A stretch of DNA of 7,109 nucleotides from Anaerolineae bacterium (GTDB taxonomy: Bacteria; Chloroflexota; Anaerolineae; Aggregatilineales; Phototrophicaceae): NCBI GenBank assembly GCA_020848855.1, contig JADLHH010000633.1:1-7109 (forward strand), written 5' to 3'. The notes beneath the pieces were generated by a model. That model was not told the DNA's origin. It did not search any database and was given only the letters and a program-made list of their open reading frames with translations. The position numbers and the translations under genes were made by a program. Each line of letters starts with the position of its first letter. Position 1 is the stretch's first letter. Shown here one piece after another: positions 1 to 5,395 of this stretch.

Positions 1-550
1 CCGAGCCGTAATCGACGAACGCCAGCCAGCCGGCGTTGCAGTGGGTCAGCACGTTGACGGTTTCGCCGCCCTTGCGCTGGCTGATCGCCTCGATCAGCGC
101 CACGCCGTGCTCGCCGATGCGGCGGCAGTAGTCGGCGTCTTCGTCGGCGACCTGCTGCGCTGTCTCGAACGCGATCTGGATCATCTCCTCAATGTCGCTG
201 GCGGACTGGATCGCCGTCCACTGGCGCTCGACCGCCCAGGCGAGGTTGACCGCCGTCGGGCGCGTGGCGATCAGCTTGTCCCCGGCGGCGCGCACCGCTT
301 CCAGAAATGCGCCCTGATCTCCGCGCGGTGCGGTCAGCGCGGCGCAGTACATGCCGTAGGCTGCCGTCGCGCCGATCAGCCCCGCGCCGCGCACCGTCAT
401 ATCCCGGATGGCGTGGGCGAAATCGTCAACGGTCGTCAGGTCGAGGATTTTGAACTCGAACGGCAGCACGCGCTGGTCGATGATCTGCACGACCTGCGGG
501 CGCTCCGGGTCGACCCAGATAGTCCGGTAATGCTTTCCATGTACGTTCAT
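1..550 (-). CDS. mtnA: S-methyl-5-thioribose-1-phosphate isomerase, N-terminal part (cut by window edge)
   Basis: Cytosolic aldose-ketose isomerase of the methionine salvage pathway (methylthioribose-1-P to methylthioribulose-1-P), of the eIF2B-alpha/beta/delta-like fold. I translated 183 residues from ATG 548-550. Visible family motifs are MTVRGAGLIGATAAYG (residues 51-66), ATRPTAVNLAWAV (95-107) and LTHCNAGWLAFVDYGS (168-183). Cys171 in THCNAG corresponds to the catalytic Cys of the family; the catalytic Asp and the C-terminal half lie beyond position 1. The ATG is the best start, because the frame is closed by a TGA about 27 nt upstream with no other start between; no clear Shine-Dalgarno is seen. 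The motifs differ slightly from the common RGAPAIG and THCNTG forms, so a side clade of the family (for example one acting in 5-deoxyribose salvage) is possible. It lies 103 nt downstream of the response-regulator gene on the same strand; co-transcription is possible, but no functional link is obvious. Confidence 0.9.
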   Translation of the reverse strand, partial: MNVHGKHYRTIWVDPERPQVVQIIDQRVLPFEFKILDLTTVDDFAHAIRDMTVRGAGLIGATAAYGMYCAALTAPRGDQGAFLEAVRAAGDKLIATRPTAVNLAWAVERQWTAIQSASDIEEMIQIAFETAQQVADEDADYCRRIGEHGVALIEAISQRKGGETVNVLTHCNAGWLAFVDYGS

Positions 551-602
551 TGTGTTGGCTGCACTTTCATTCGATCATTCCGCGTGCGCAAAGCCCACTT
601 GA

Positions 603-633
603 ATCATAGCTCGCTTCGGGCATCTGTTCGCAA
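603..633 (-). promoter_or_regulatory. possible weak promoter of mtnA
   Basis: In the 103-nt gap between the response-regulator stop and mtnA, the minus strand reads TATGAT (603-608, 5 of 6 matches to the -10 consensus). TTGCGA (628-633) lies upstream at a long 19-bp spacing. This would give a leader of about 45 nt. No convincing terminator hairpin lies in the gap, so mtnA could also be read through from the regulator gene. Motif-only evidence. Confidence 0.25.
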
Positions 634-653
634 AAGGATGCGGAGTCCTGCGC

Positions 654-1694
654 TCAGAAGTCCTCGATCACGTGCCGCAGCGTCGCGGTGTCGAGCGTCT
701 TCTTGTCGAGGAAGGCGACCGCGCCCGCTTCCAGCCCCTGGCGGTGAAACTCGCTGTCCGGGTACGCGCTGATCAGGATCACCCGCGATAACGGCGACAG
801 CCGCGTGATCTGGTGGGCGCAGTGGATGCCATCTTCGTCGCCCAGCACGACATCGACCAGCGCCAGCCGAGGCTTGACCGACTGGAGCATTTCCAGCGCC
901 TGCCGGGTATTGGCGGCTTCGAAAATCTGCGCGTGAGCAATGATCGAGCTGATCGTCCGCATGAGCTGCTGGCGGTAGCGGGTATTGTCGTCCACGATCA
1001 GCACCACGAACGCGCCCGCCGCTGGCGTCGGGACAGGGGAGCGGGCGGCTCCGGTAGAGATGCCGATGATTTCAGGGTGCTGCATGATAAAGTTCATCGC
1101 TTCCAGGCGGCTGCGAACGTCGATGGTCTTGTACAGGCGCGTCAGGTGGTTTTCGACCGTCTTGACGCTCAGGCTGAGCGACAGCGCGATGCTGCGGTTG
1201 TCGTAGCCGCGATACAGCAGCCGTAGCAGGTCGATCTGCCGTTCGGTGAGGCGTCCATAGGGCGTGTTCGGCGTGTCCCGAAGCTGCACCAGCCGGTCGA
1301 CGATGCGGCTGGTGACCCAGCGCTCGCCTTCCAGCACGCGCGTCACCGCCAGCCGCAGGTCGCTGAGCGGCTGATCCTTCAGGTGGTAGCCGTTCACGCC
1401 GATTCCCAGCAGCCCCTGCACGTAAACATCGTCGTCGTAGGCGCTGACCACCAGAATTTTCATGTCCGGGTAGTCGGCGCGAATGTGCGCGATGGCGGAG
1501 ATCGGCTCGAAATCGGGCATGGTCACGTCGATCAGCAGGCAGTCAGGCTTCAGCTTCGCCAATCTCGGAAGCAGTTCCCGCCCATTGCCGACTTCGCCGA
1601 CGATCTCGATCTGAGGCAAATCCTTTAACGCATTCAGAATGCCCGCGCGCACGACCGCGTGGTCGTCGGCGAGGATCAAACGGCTGGTTTTCAT
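654..1694 (-). CDS. NarL/LuxR-type response regulator with REC-HTH-REC architecture
   Basis: A 346-residue two-component response regulator, cytosolic and DNA-binding. Domain order is: receiver 1 (about 3-122) with acidic pair D10/D11, phospho-acceptor D56 (LLIDVTMP), S84 and K106; LuxR/NarL helix-turn-helix (about 146-205, LTERQIDLLRLL then SVKTVENHLTRLYK); a Pro/Ala linker (215-228); and a second complete receiver (about 229-346) with D235/D236, D281 (LALVDVVLGD), S309 and K331. Both receivers keep the residues needed for phosphorylation. NarL-family regulators normally end at the HTH (about 210-230 aa), so the extra C-terminal receiver is unusual. It starts at ATG 1692-1694; no strong Shine-Dalgarno precedes it. 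It is divergent from the sugar ABC cluster and is the only response regulator in view. The kinase at 5396-7033 is of the HisKA_3 class that pairs with NarL-type regulators, so it is the probable cognate partner. Domain calls are sure; the regulon is inferred. Confidence 0.95.
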   Translation of the reverse strand: MKTSRLILADDHAVVRAGILNALKDLPQIEIVGEVGNGRELLPRLAKLKPDCLLIDVTMPDFEPISAIAHIRADYPDMKILVVSAYDDDVYVQGLLGIGVNGYHLKDQPLSDLRLAVTRVLEGERWVTSRIVDRLVQLRDTPNTPYGRLTERQIDLLRLLYRGYDNRSIALSLSLSVKTVENHLTRLYKTIDVRSRLEAMNFIMQHPEIIGISTGAARSPVPTPAAGAFVVLIVDDNTRYRQQLMRTISSIIAHAQIFEAANTRQALEMLQSVKPRLALVDVVLGDEDGIHCAHQITRLSPLSRVILISAYPDSEFHRQGLEAGAVAFLDKKTLDTATLRHVIEDF

Positions 1695-1743
1695 AATCGG
1701 CTGTCTGAGTACCCAAAGTGGGCGTTATTCGATACTTTCGCCT

Positions 1744-1752
1744 ATGATAACA
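1744..1752 (-). promoter_or_regulatory. candidate extended -10 promoter of the response regulator
   Basis: The minus strand reads TGTTATCAT, an extended -10 (TGn plus TATCAT), about 50 nt upstream of the regulator ATG. No -35 hexamer is evident 16-18 bp further upstream (that stretch is GC-rich). The predicted leader is about 43 nt and contains a small CCCA-AAG-TGGG inverted repeat at 1712-1722. Motif-only evidence. Confidence 0.35.
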
Positions 1753-1809
1753 TACTCGCCATCTCCCGCCCCCTGCCGTGCGAAACCGCTTGTTGACCGA
1801 AGCACTCGT

Positions 1810-1844
1810 TAGGGGATACCCCCTAGGTGGTAGGTGGGGTATCC
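1810..1844. promoter_or_regulatory. overlapping inverted repeats, candidate operator of the divergent region
   Basis: Two interlocked perfect inverted repeats occur in the divergent intergenic region. TAGGGG-N4-CCCCTA spans 1810-1825. GGATACCCC (1814-1822) is matched by GGGGTATCC (1836-1844) across 13 bp. Between the arms is a tandem duplication of TAGGTGG (1824-1837). Dyad symmetry of this size between a response-regulator gene and a divergent operon suits binding of a dimeric NarL/LuxR-type regulator. It is centred roughly 60 bp upstream of the start point predicted from the first TATATT box, a usual activator position. The symmetry is seen directly; the bound protein is inferred. The leftmost arm is some 60 bp upstream of the regulator's own -10, so autoregulation is possible. 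Confidence 0.55.
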
Positions 1845-1845
1845 G

Positions 1846-1860
1846 TCAGGGGTTCAGGGG
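1846..1860. repeat. short direct repeat TCAGGGG x2
   Basis: TCAGGGG occurs at 1846-1852 and 1854-1860, an 8-bp period, immediately beside the inverted repeats. It may be an extra half-site array for the same regulator. It is too short to exclude chance. Confidence 0.35.
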
Positions 1861-1874
1861 GTTTTGCTCAGGCA

Positions 1875-1899
1875 GAATATATTCGTAGTCGATTATATT
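1875..1899 (+). promoter_or_regulatory. candidate promoter(s) of the sugar ABC operon
   Basis: Two TATATT boxes (1878-1883 and 1894-1899), each 5 of 6 matches to the -10 consensus, lie 16 bp apart. The first sits inside the perfect 10-bp palindrome GAATATATTC (1875-1884). Neither has a recognisable -35 hexamer at 16-18 bp; those positions are G-rich and border the operator-like repeats. This would fit an activator-dependent promoter. The predicted 5' leader is about 110-130 nt and AT-rich compared with the rest of the window. Confidence 0.4.
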
Positions 1900-2008
1900 C
1901 ATGAAAGCGTTCCCAGTTTCAATATGTATATCGATTTCGAGGGAGGAAATCAAGAGAAATAGTAACCAAAGTATACCGACGCCTATTTCGCTTTTTCGCA
2001 TAATCGCT

Positions 2009-2013
2009 GGAGG
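2009..2013 (+). promoter_or_regulatory. ribosome binding site of the sugar-binding protein gene
   Basis: GGAGG lies 5 nt before ATG 2019 (context TGGAGGAAATAATG). It is the strongest Shine-Dalgarno in the window, fitting the high expression usual for a binding protein. A similar GGGAGG near 1941-1946 has no start codon at a usable distance. Confidence 0.8.
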
Positions 2014-2018
2014 AAATA

Positions 2019-3128
2019 ATGTCTAAAGTTGGTCTACGAATTGTTGTGCTCATCGTGACGCTGATGAGTGTATTTGGATTCACGCTCAGCGCCGCCGCGC
2101 AGGATCAGGTCGATGTTGCCGTGCTGCTGCCGGACAGCCAGTCTTCCGCCCGCTGGGAAAACGACGACCGCCGTTTCCTGGCAGCGGCGTTTGAAGCAGC
2201 CGGCGTGACATACTCGATTGTCAACGCCGAAGGCGACCGTCAGACTCAGATCACGCAGGCAGAGCAGGCGATCACCAACGGCGCCAAGGTGCTGCTGCTG
2301 GTCAATAACGACAGCGGCAGCGGCGCGGCAATTATCGCCAGCGCGCGTGACGCAGGGGTCAACGTCATCGACTACGACCGCCTGACGATTGAAGGACCCG
2401 GCGCGGACTTCTACGTCAGCTTCGACAACACCTCGGTGGGGCGTCTCCAGGGCGAAGGTCTGGTCGCGGCTGTGGAAGCTGCCCAGGCGGATGGCACGCT
2501 GACCGACACCCCGATGGTCGCCATCCTCAACGGCTCGCCGACCGACAACAACGCCACGCTGTTCGGCAACGGCTATCACTCGGTCATCGACCCGCTGTTC
2601 GAATCGGGCGACTGGGTCAACGTTGCCGAGCAGGACGTGCCGGACTGGGATAACCAGCAGGCGCTGGTGATCTTCGAGCAGATGCAGACCGACCACCCCG
2701 AAATCAGCGCCGCGATTGCCGCGAATGATGGTCTGGCGCAGGCGGTCATCACCGCCCGTCAGAACGCGGGTTTGCCCTTCATCCCCGTGACCGGTCAGGA
2801 CGCAACCGTCGGTGGTATCCAGAACGTGCTGGCGGGTCGTCAGAGCATGACGGTCTACAAAGCTATCAAGGCTGAAGCCGAAGCCGCCGCCGCGCTGGCA
2901 ATCGCGCTGGTGCAGGGCGAAGACACCGCCGGTATGGTGACGGGCGCGGTCAACAACGGCACCAACGATATCCCCTCGGTTCTGCTGACTCCTGTTTCGG
3001 TCACTAAGGACAACGTCGCCGAAACTGTGATCGCGGATGGCTTCCGCACGTGGGAAGAAATCTGCGTGGGCGATTTCGCCCAGTACTGCCCGGAAGACGC
3101 GATGGCGACTCCCGAAGCCGGCAGCTAA
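2019..3128 (+). CDS. xylF: XylF-like sugar ABC transporter substrate-binding protein
   Basis: Extracytoplasmic binding protein (periplasmic-binding type 1 fold) that captures a monosaccharide, probably a pentose such as xylose, and delivers it to the permease encoded two genes on. It has 369 residues. Residues 1-27 form a signal peptide (hydrophobic core 8-23, cleavage predicted at SAAA/QDQ) without a lipobox Cys. XylF-type motifs follow in order: RW (45-46), YDR (119-121), DFYVSFDN (130-137), GSPTDNNATLF (172-182), W210, AND (235-237), GQD (259-261), MTVYK (277-281) and the LLTPVSVTKDNV block (322-333). By comparison with E. coli XylF from memory, the W210, N236, D261 and K281 positions match sugar-contacting residues. 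The C-terminus extends past the fold with C349 and C357 and a low-complexity ATPEAGS end. The start is fixed by a strong Shine-Dalgarno. It is the first gene of the operon. The family is clear; the exact sugar is not, and a ChvE-like multi-sugar role is possible. Confidence 0.93.
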   Translation: MSKVGLRIVVLIVTLMSVFGFTLSAAAQDQVDVAVLLPDSQSSARWENDDRRFLAAAFEAAGVTYSIVNAEGDRQTQITQAEQAITNGAKVLLLVNNDSGSGAAIIASARDAGVNVIDYDRLTIEGPGADFYVSFDNTSVGRLQGEGLVAAVEAAQADGTLTDTPMVAILNGSPTDNNATLFGNGYHSVIDPLFESGDWVNVAEQDVPDWDNQQALVIFEQMQTDHPEISAAIAANDGLAQAVITARQNAGLPFIPVTGQDATVGGIQNVLAGRQSMTVYKAIKAEAEAAAALAIALVQGEDTAGMVTGAVNNGTNDIPSVLLTPVSVTKDNVAETVIADGFRTWEEICVGDFAQYCPEDAMATPEAGS

Positions 3129-3144
3129 CACTTGTTGCACGAAC

Positions 3145-3187
3145 GAGGCGCGGCGTAGGACAATTCGTCGATACGTCGCGCCTCTTT
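3145..3187 (+). terminator. intercistronic hairpin after the binding-protein gene
   Basis: GAGGCGCGGCGTA (3145-3157) pairs with TACGTCGCGCCTC (3172-3184): a 13-bp stem with one G-U pair and a 14-nt loop, followed by only three T (3185-3187). It starts 16 nt after the binding-protein stop and lies upstream of the ATPase gene. It is better read as a partial terminator or mRNA 3'-end stabiliser than as a full stop. It would let the binding protein be made in excess over ATPase and permease, as is usual in such operons. The structure is certain; its effect is inferred. Confidence 0.6.
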
Positions 3188-3243
3188 AGGTTCACCGCCG
3201 GGTCAGGAACGCGCTCGCGGCGGAATGATAAATGCTTTTTGAA

Positions 3244-3256
3244 GGAGCCTATTTTG
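3244..3256 (+). promoter_or_regulatory. ribosome binding site that fixes a TTG start
   Basis: GGAG (3244-3247, within GAAGGAG) stands 6 nt before TTG 3254-3256. The frame is open back to about 3050, but the upstream part overlaps the binding-protein gene and its hairpin and encodes no ABC-like sequence. The protein from this TTG begins directly at the usual N-terminus of sugar ABC ATPases. Confidence 0.75.
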
Positions 3257-4021
3257 TCGGAGCAACCTTTACTGAAGCTGTCCGGCACATCCAAGCGTTT
3301 CGGCGCTGTGCAGGCACTCCTCCGCGTCGACTTTGAGGCGAAGGCGGGCGAAGTCATGGCGCTCGTCGGCGACAACGGCGCGGGAAAATCGACGCTGATC
3401 AAGGGCATCGCCGGAATTTACCCCTTCAACGAGGGGGACATCACCTACGACGGCAAGCCCGTCCACATTCACGGTCCCCGCGACAGCGCCGCCCTCGGAA
3501 TCGAGATCGTCTACCAGGACCTGGCGCTTGCCGACAACCTCGACGTGGTCGCCAACATGTACCTGGGGCACGAAGTCATCAATTTCGGCTGGCGGCTGGA
3601 CGAAGCGGTCATGGAGCGCACCTGCGTCGAGACGCTCACGTCGCTGTCGGTCACGTCGGTGCGTTCAGTACGCACGCCGGTTGCCGCGCTCTCCGGCGGT
3701 CAGCGGCAGGCGATTGCCGTCGCCAAAGCGGTGATGCGCAATTCGCGGCTGGTCATCCTCGACGAGCCGACCGCTGCCCTCGGCGTCGCCCAGACGCGCC
3801 AGGTGCTCGACCTGGTGCGCCGGCTGGCAGACAAGGGGCTGAGTGTCATTCTGATTTCGCATAATATGCACGACGTTTTCGAAGTCGCCGACCGCATCAC
3901 CGTGCTGCGGCTGGGGCAGAACGTCGGCTTGTACAACCGCGCGGATGTCGATCAACGGGACATCGTCTACGCGATCACGGCAGGGACGCTGCAGCATGTT
4001 CCGGGGATGGATGACGCATGA
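3254..4021 (+). CDS. sugar ABC transporter ATP-binding protein, single canonical domain
   Basis: Cytoplasmic ATPase that powers import through the permease encoded next. It has 255 residues from the TTG start and a single nucleotide-binding domain with every catalytic motif intact: Walker A GDNGAGKST (39-47), Q-loop Q88 (VYQDLALADNL), signature LSGGQ (146-150), Walker B LVILDE (166-171, catalytic E171) and H-loop H203 (LISHNMHD). It resembles the short FrcA-type sugar ATPases. By contrast, E. coli XylG and RbsA carry two domains in about 500 residues. Its stop overlaps the permease start (ATGA, 4018-4021), indicating translational coupling. As the only intact ATPase here, it either homodimerises or pairs with the degenerate domain of the kinase fusion at 5396-7033. 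The sugar-ATPase call is secure; the pairing is open. Confidence 0.93.
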   Translation: MSEQPLLKLSGTSKRFGAVQALLRVDFEAKAGEVMALVGDNGAGKSTLIKGIAGIYPFNEGDITYDGKPVHIHGPRDSAALGIEIVYQDLALADNLDVVANMYLGHEVINFGWRLDEAVMERTCVETLTSLSVTSVRSVRTPVAALSGGQRQAIAVAKAVMRNSRLVILDEPTAALGVAQTRQVLDLVRRLADKGLSVILISHNMHDVFEVADRITVLRLGQNVGLYNRADVDQRDIVYAITAGTLQHVPGMDDA

Positions 4022-5268
4022 GCACAATCGGCAGAACACCGGATTCAGATAATCTCGCACCGTCGGAGCAGGAAAATCCGTCGTTCGTCACCTATGCGCG
4101 CGGCTATCTCCGCCGGCTGGGATCGGGCGATCTCGGCTCGCTGCCGATCATCATCGGGCTGGTCTTCATCGCCATCATCTTTCAGTCGCAGAATTCGAAC
4201 TTCCTCACCCCGCGCAACTTCGTCAACCTGATCCTGCAAATGGCGGGTTACGCGATGATCGCCTACGGCGTGGTGTTCGTGCTGCTGCTCGGCGAAATTG
4301 ACCTGTCCATCGGCTACGTCAGCGCCGTATGCGGCGTGGCAATTGCCATGCTCCTGCGCGACCCGGCGGCGGGCTGGAGCTGGTACACGGCGATTCCGCT
4401 GGCGCTGCTGGCGGTGGCGGGCATCGGCTTGCTGCAGGGCTTGATCATCACGACCTTTCGCGTGCCGTCGTTCATCGTCACGCTAGCCGGTCTGCTGGCA
4501 TGGAACGGGGTGGTGCTGCGCATCATCGGGCGCGGTGGCACGGTCATCATTCAGGACTCGGTGGTCATCGGCATTGCCAACTCGTACATCCCGCCGGACA
4601 CGGTGTGGGGCTGGGTGGTCGCCGGGGTGTTCGTCGCCGGCTACGCGCTCGTCCAGTTCGCGCAGTACAGCAACCGGCGGCGGCAGGGCTTGAGCACGCG
4701 CCCGCTCGCTTTTCTCGCGGCGGAACTGATCGTGCTGATCCTCGTCAGCGTGATCGTGGTCGCGGTCGTCAATCAGGATCGCGGGCTGCCGGTGGTCGGC
4801 ATCATCCTGATGATCGGCTTGATCGTGCTGACGTTCATCGCCCGCAGCACGCAGTTCGGGCGCTACGTCTACGCCGTCGGCGGGAATCAGGAAGCGGCGC
4901 GGCGCGCGGGCATCAACGTCACCCGCATCCGCGTGATCGTGTTCATGATGTCGAGCACGCTGGCGGGGCTGGGGGGCATTATTCTGGCGTCGCGCCTGCG
5001 CTCGGTCGATACCGGGGCGGGCGGCGGCAACCTGCTGCTCAACGCCATCGCGGCGGCGGTCATCGGCGGCACGAGCCTGTTCGGCGGGCGCGGGCGGGTG
5101 TCGAGCGCGGTGCTCGGCGCACTGATCATCGCCAGCGTCGAGAACGGCATGAGCCTGCTCAATCTGGCATCCGGCGACAAGTTCGTGATCACCGGTATCG
5201 TCCTGCTGGTCGCGGTCATCGTCGACTCGCTGTCGCGCCGCCGCCAGCAGCAAGCTGGTATCGCCTGA
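4018..5268 (+). CDS. xylH: XylH-like sugar ABC transporter permease
   Basis: Inner-membrane channel subunit of a CUT2-type sugar importer (BPD_transp_2 family), 416 residues with roughly 10-12 hydrophobic segments (first near 42-56, last near 388-403). Recognisable family stretches are LLGEIDLSIG (90-99), FRVPSFIVTLAGLLAWNGV (147-165), the cytoplasmic coupling region YAVGGNQEAARRAGINVTRI (285-304), and AIAAAVIGGTSLFGGRG (343-359). Compared with short RbsC-type permeases (about 320 aa), it has the extra central segment (about 195-265, including a basic loop around 219-228) that E. coli XylH also carries. This supports a xylose-type assignment. Permeases of this family act as dimers contacted by two ATPase domains. 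It overlaps the ATPase gene by 4 bp. The next gene, the kinase fusion, begins 127 nt later behind its own promoter-like element. Confidence 0.93.
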   Translation: MSTIGRTPDSDNLAPSEQENPSFVTYARGYLRRLGSGDLGSLPIIIGLVFIAIIFQSQNSNFLTPRNFVNLILQMAGYAMIAYGVVFVLLLGEIDLSIGYVSAVCGVAIAMLLRDPAAGWSWYTAIPLALLAVAGIGLLQGLIITTFRVPSFIVTLAGLLAWNGVVLRIIGRGGTVIIQDSVVIGIANSYIPPDTVWGWVVAGVFVAGYALVQFAQYSNRRRQGLSTRPLAFLAAELIVLILVSVIVVAVVNQDRGLPVVGIILMIGLIVLTFIARSTQFGRYVYAVGGNQEAARRAGINVTRIRVIVFMMSSTLAGLGGIILASRLRSVDTGAGGGNLLLNAIAAAVIGGTSLFGGRGRVSSAVLGALIIASVENGMSLLNLASGDKFVITGIVLLVAVIVDSLSRRRQQQAGIA

Positions 5269-5292
5269 CTTCGTTCGAAACTGTGGTTATGC

Positions 5293-5321
5293 GTAGGGGG
5301 CGTAATATATTACGCCCCTAC
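5293..5321. repeat. palindromic hairpin repeat between permease and kinase genes
   Basis: Positions 5297-5318 are a perfect 22-bp palindrome (arms GGGGCGTAATA and TATTACGCCCC). Allowing one bulged G, the pairing extends to GTA...TAC at 5293-5321. It begins 24 nt after the permease stop. No T-run follows, so it is not a standard Rho-independent terminator. From memory, GTAGGGGCG...CGCCCCTAC palindromes occur as dispersed intergenic repeats in Chloroflexota and some other bacteria, which is the most likely identity. An mRNA 3'-end stabiliser, or an operator related to the TAGGGG...CCCCTA repeat at 1810-1825, are alternatives. Confidence 0.7.
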
Positions 5322-5343
5322 AACCCTCACTCGATTAATCCCG

Positions 5344-5352
5344 TGCTATAGT
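5344..5352 (+). promoter_or_regulatory. candidate extended -10 promoter of the ABC-kinase gene
   Basis: TGCTATAGT is an extended -10 (TGn plus TATAGT, 5 of 6 matches) with no clear -35. It predicts a transcript start near 5359 and a 30-40 nt leader. It suggests that the kinase can be transcribed separately from the importer operon. Motif-only evidence. Confidence 0.45.
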
Positions 5353-5395
5353 ATTCGCAGGTAAATTTGTTCGAATAGATATCCGTGTTGTGGAT

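Noticed and set aside
41..772. 243-codon plus-strand frame across mtnA and the end of the response-regulator gene
   Set aside because: The opposite strand encodes clear MtnA and receiver sequence; this frame is their shadow.
1695..2018. Search for a riboswitch or CRISPR-like array in the intergenic region
   Set aside because: The repeats are short and symmetrical, fitting protein-binding sites; no spacer-repeat pattern and no riboswitch core that I recognise.
1901..2026. 41-codon frame from ATG 1901 overlapping the start of the binding-protein gene (possible leader peptide)
   Set aside because: No Shine-Dalgarno precedes the ATG, the codons are unlike those of the neighbouring genes, and its end merely runs through the real ribosome site. 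A leader peptide cannot be excluded but is not supported.
2034..3140. 368-codon open frame antisense to the binding-protein gene
   Set aside because: Its product is rich in Arg, His, Asp and Val with no recognisable motif, and it mirrors a gene with clear XylF motifs and a strong Shine-Dalgarno. Long antisense frames are expected at this GC content.
3195..3240. Second small hairpin CCGCCG/CGGCGG (3195-3200, 3218-3223) followed later by TTTTT
   Set aside because: The stem is only 6 bp with a 17-nt loop, and the T-run begins about 12 nt after it, too far for a Rho-independent terminator.
3050..3253. N-terminal extension of the ATPase frame upstream of the TTG start
   Set aside because: It overlaps the end of the binding-protein gene and the hairpin, has no ABC-like sequence, and a good Shine-Dalgarno sits just before TTG 3254.
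4329..5351. 340-codon plus-strand frame inside the permease gene, extending past its end
   Set aside because: The product is almost entirely Arg, Gly, His and Ala, with no family resemblance; it is a frame-shifted reading of the permease.
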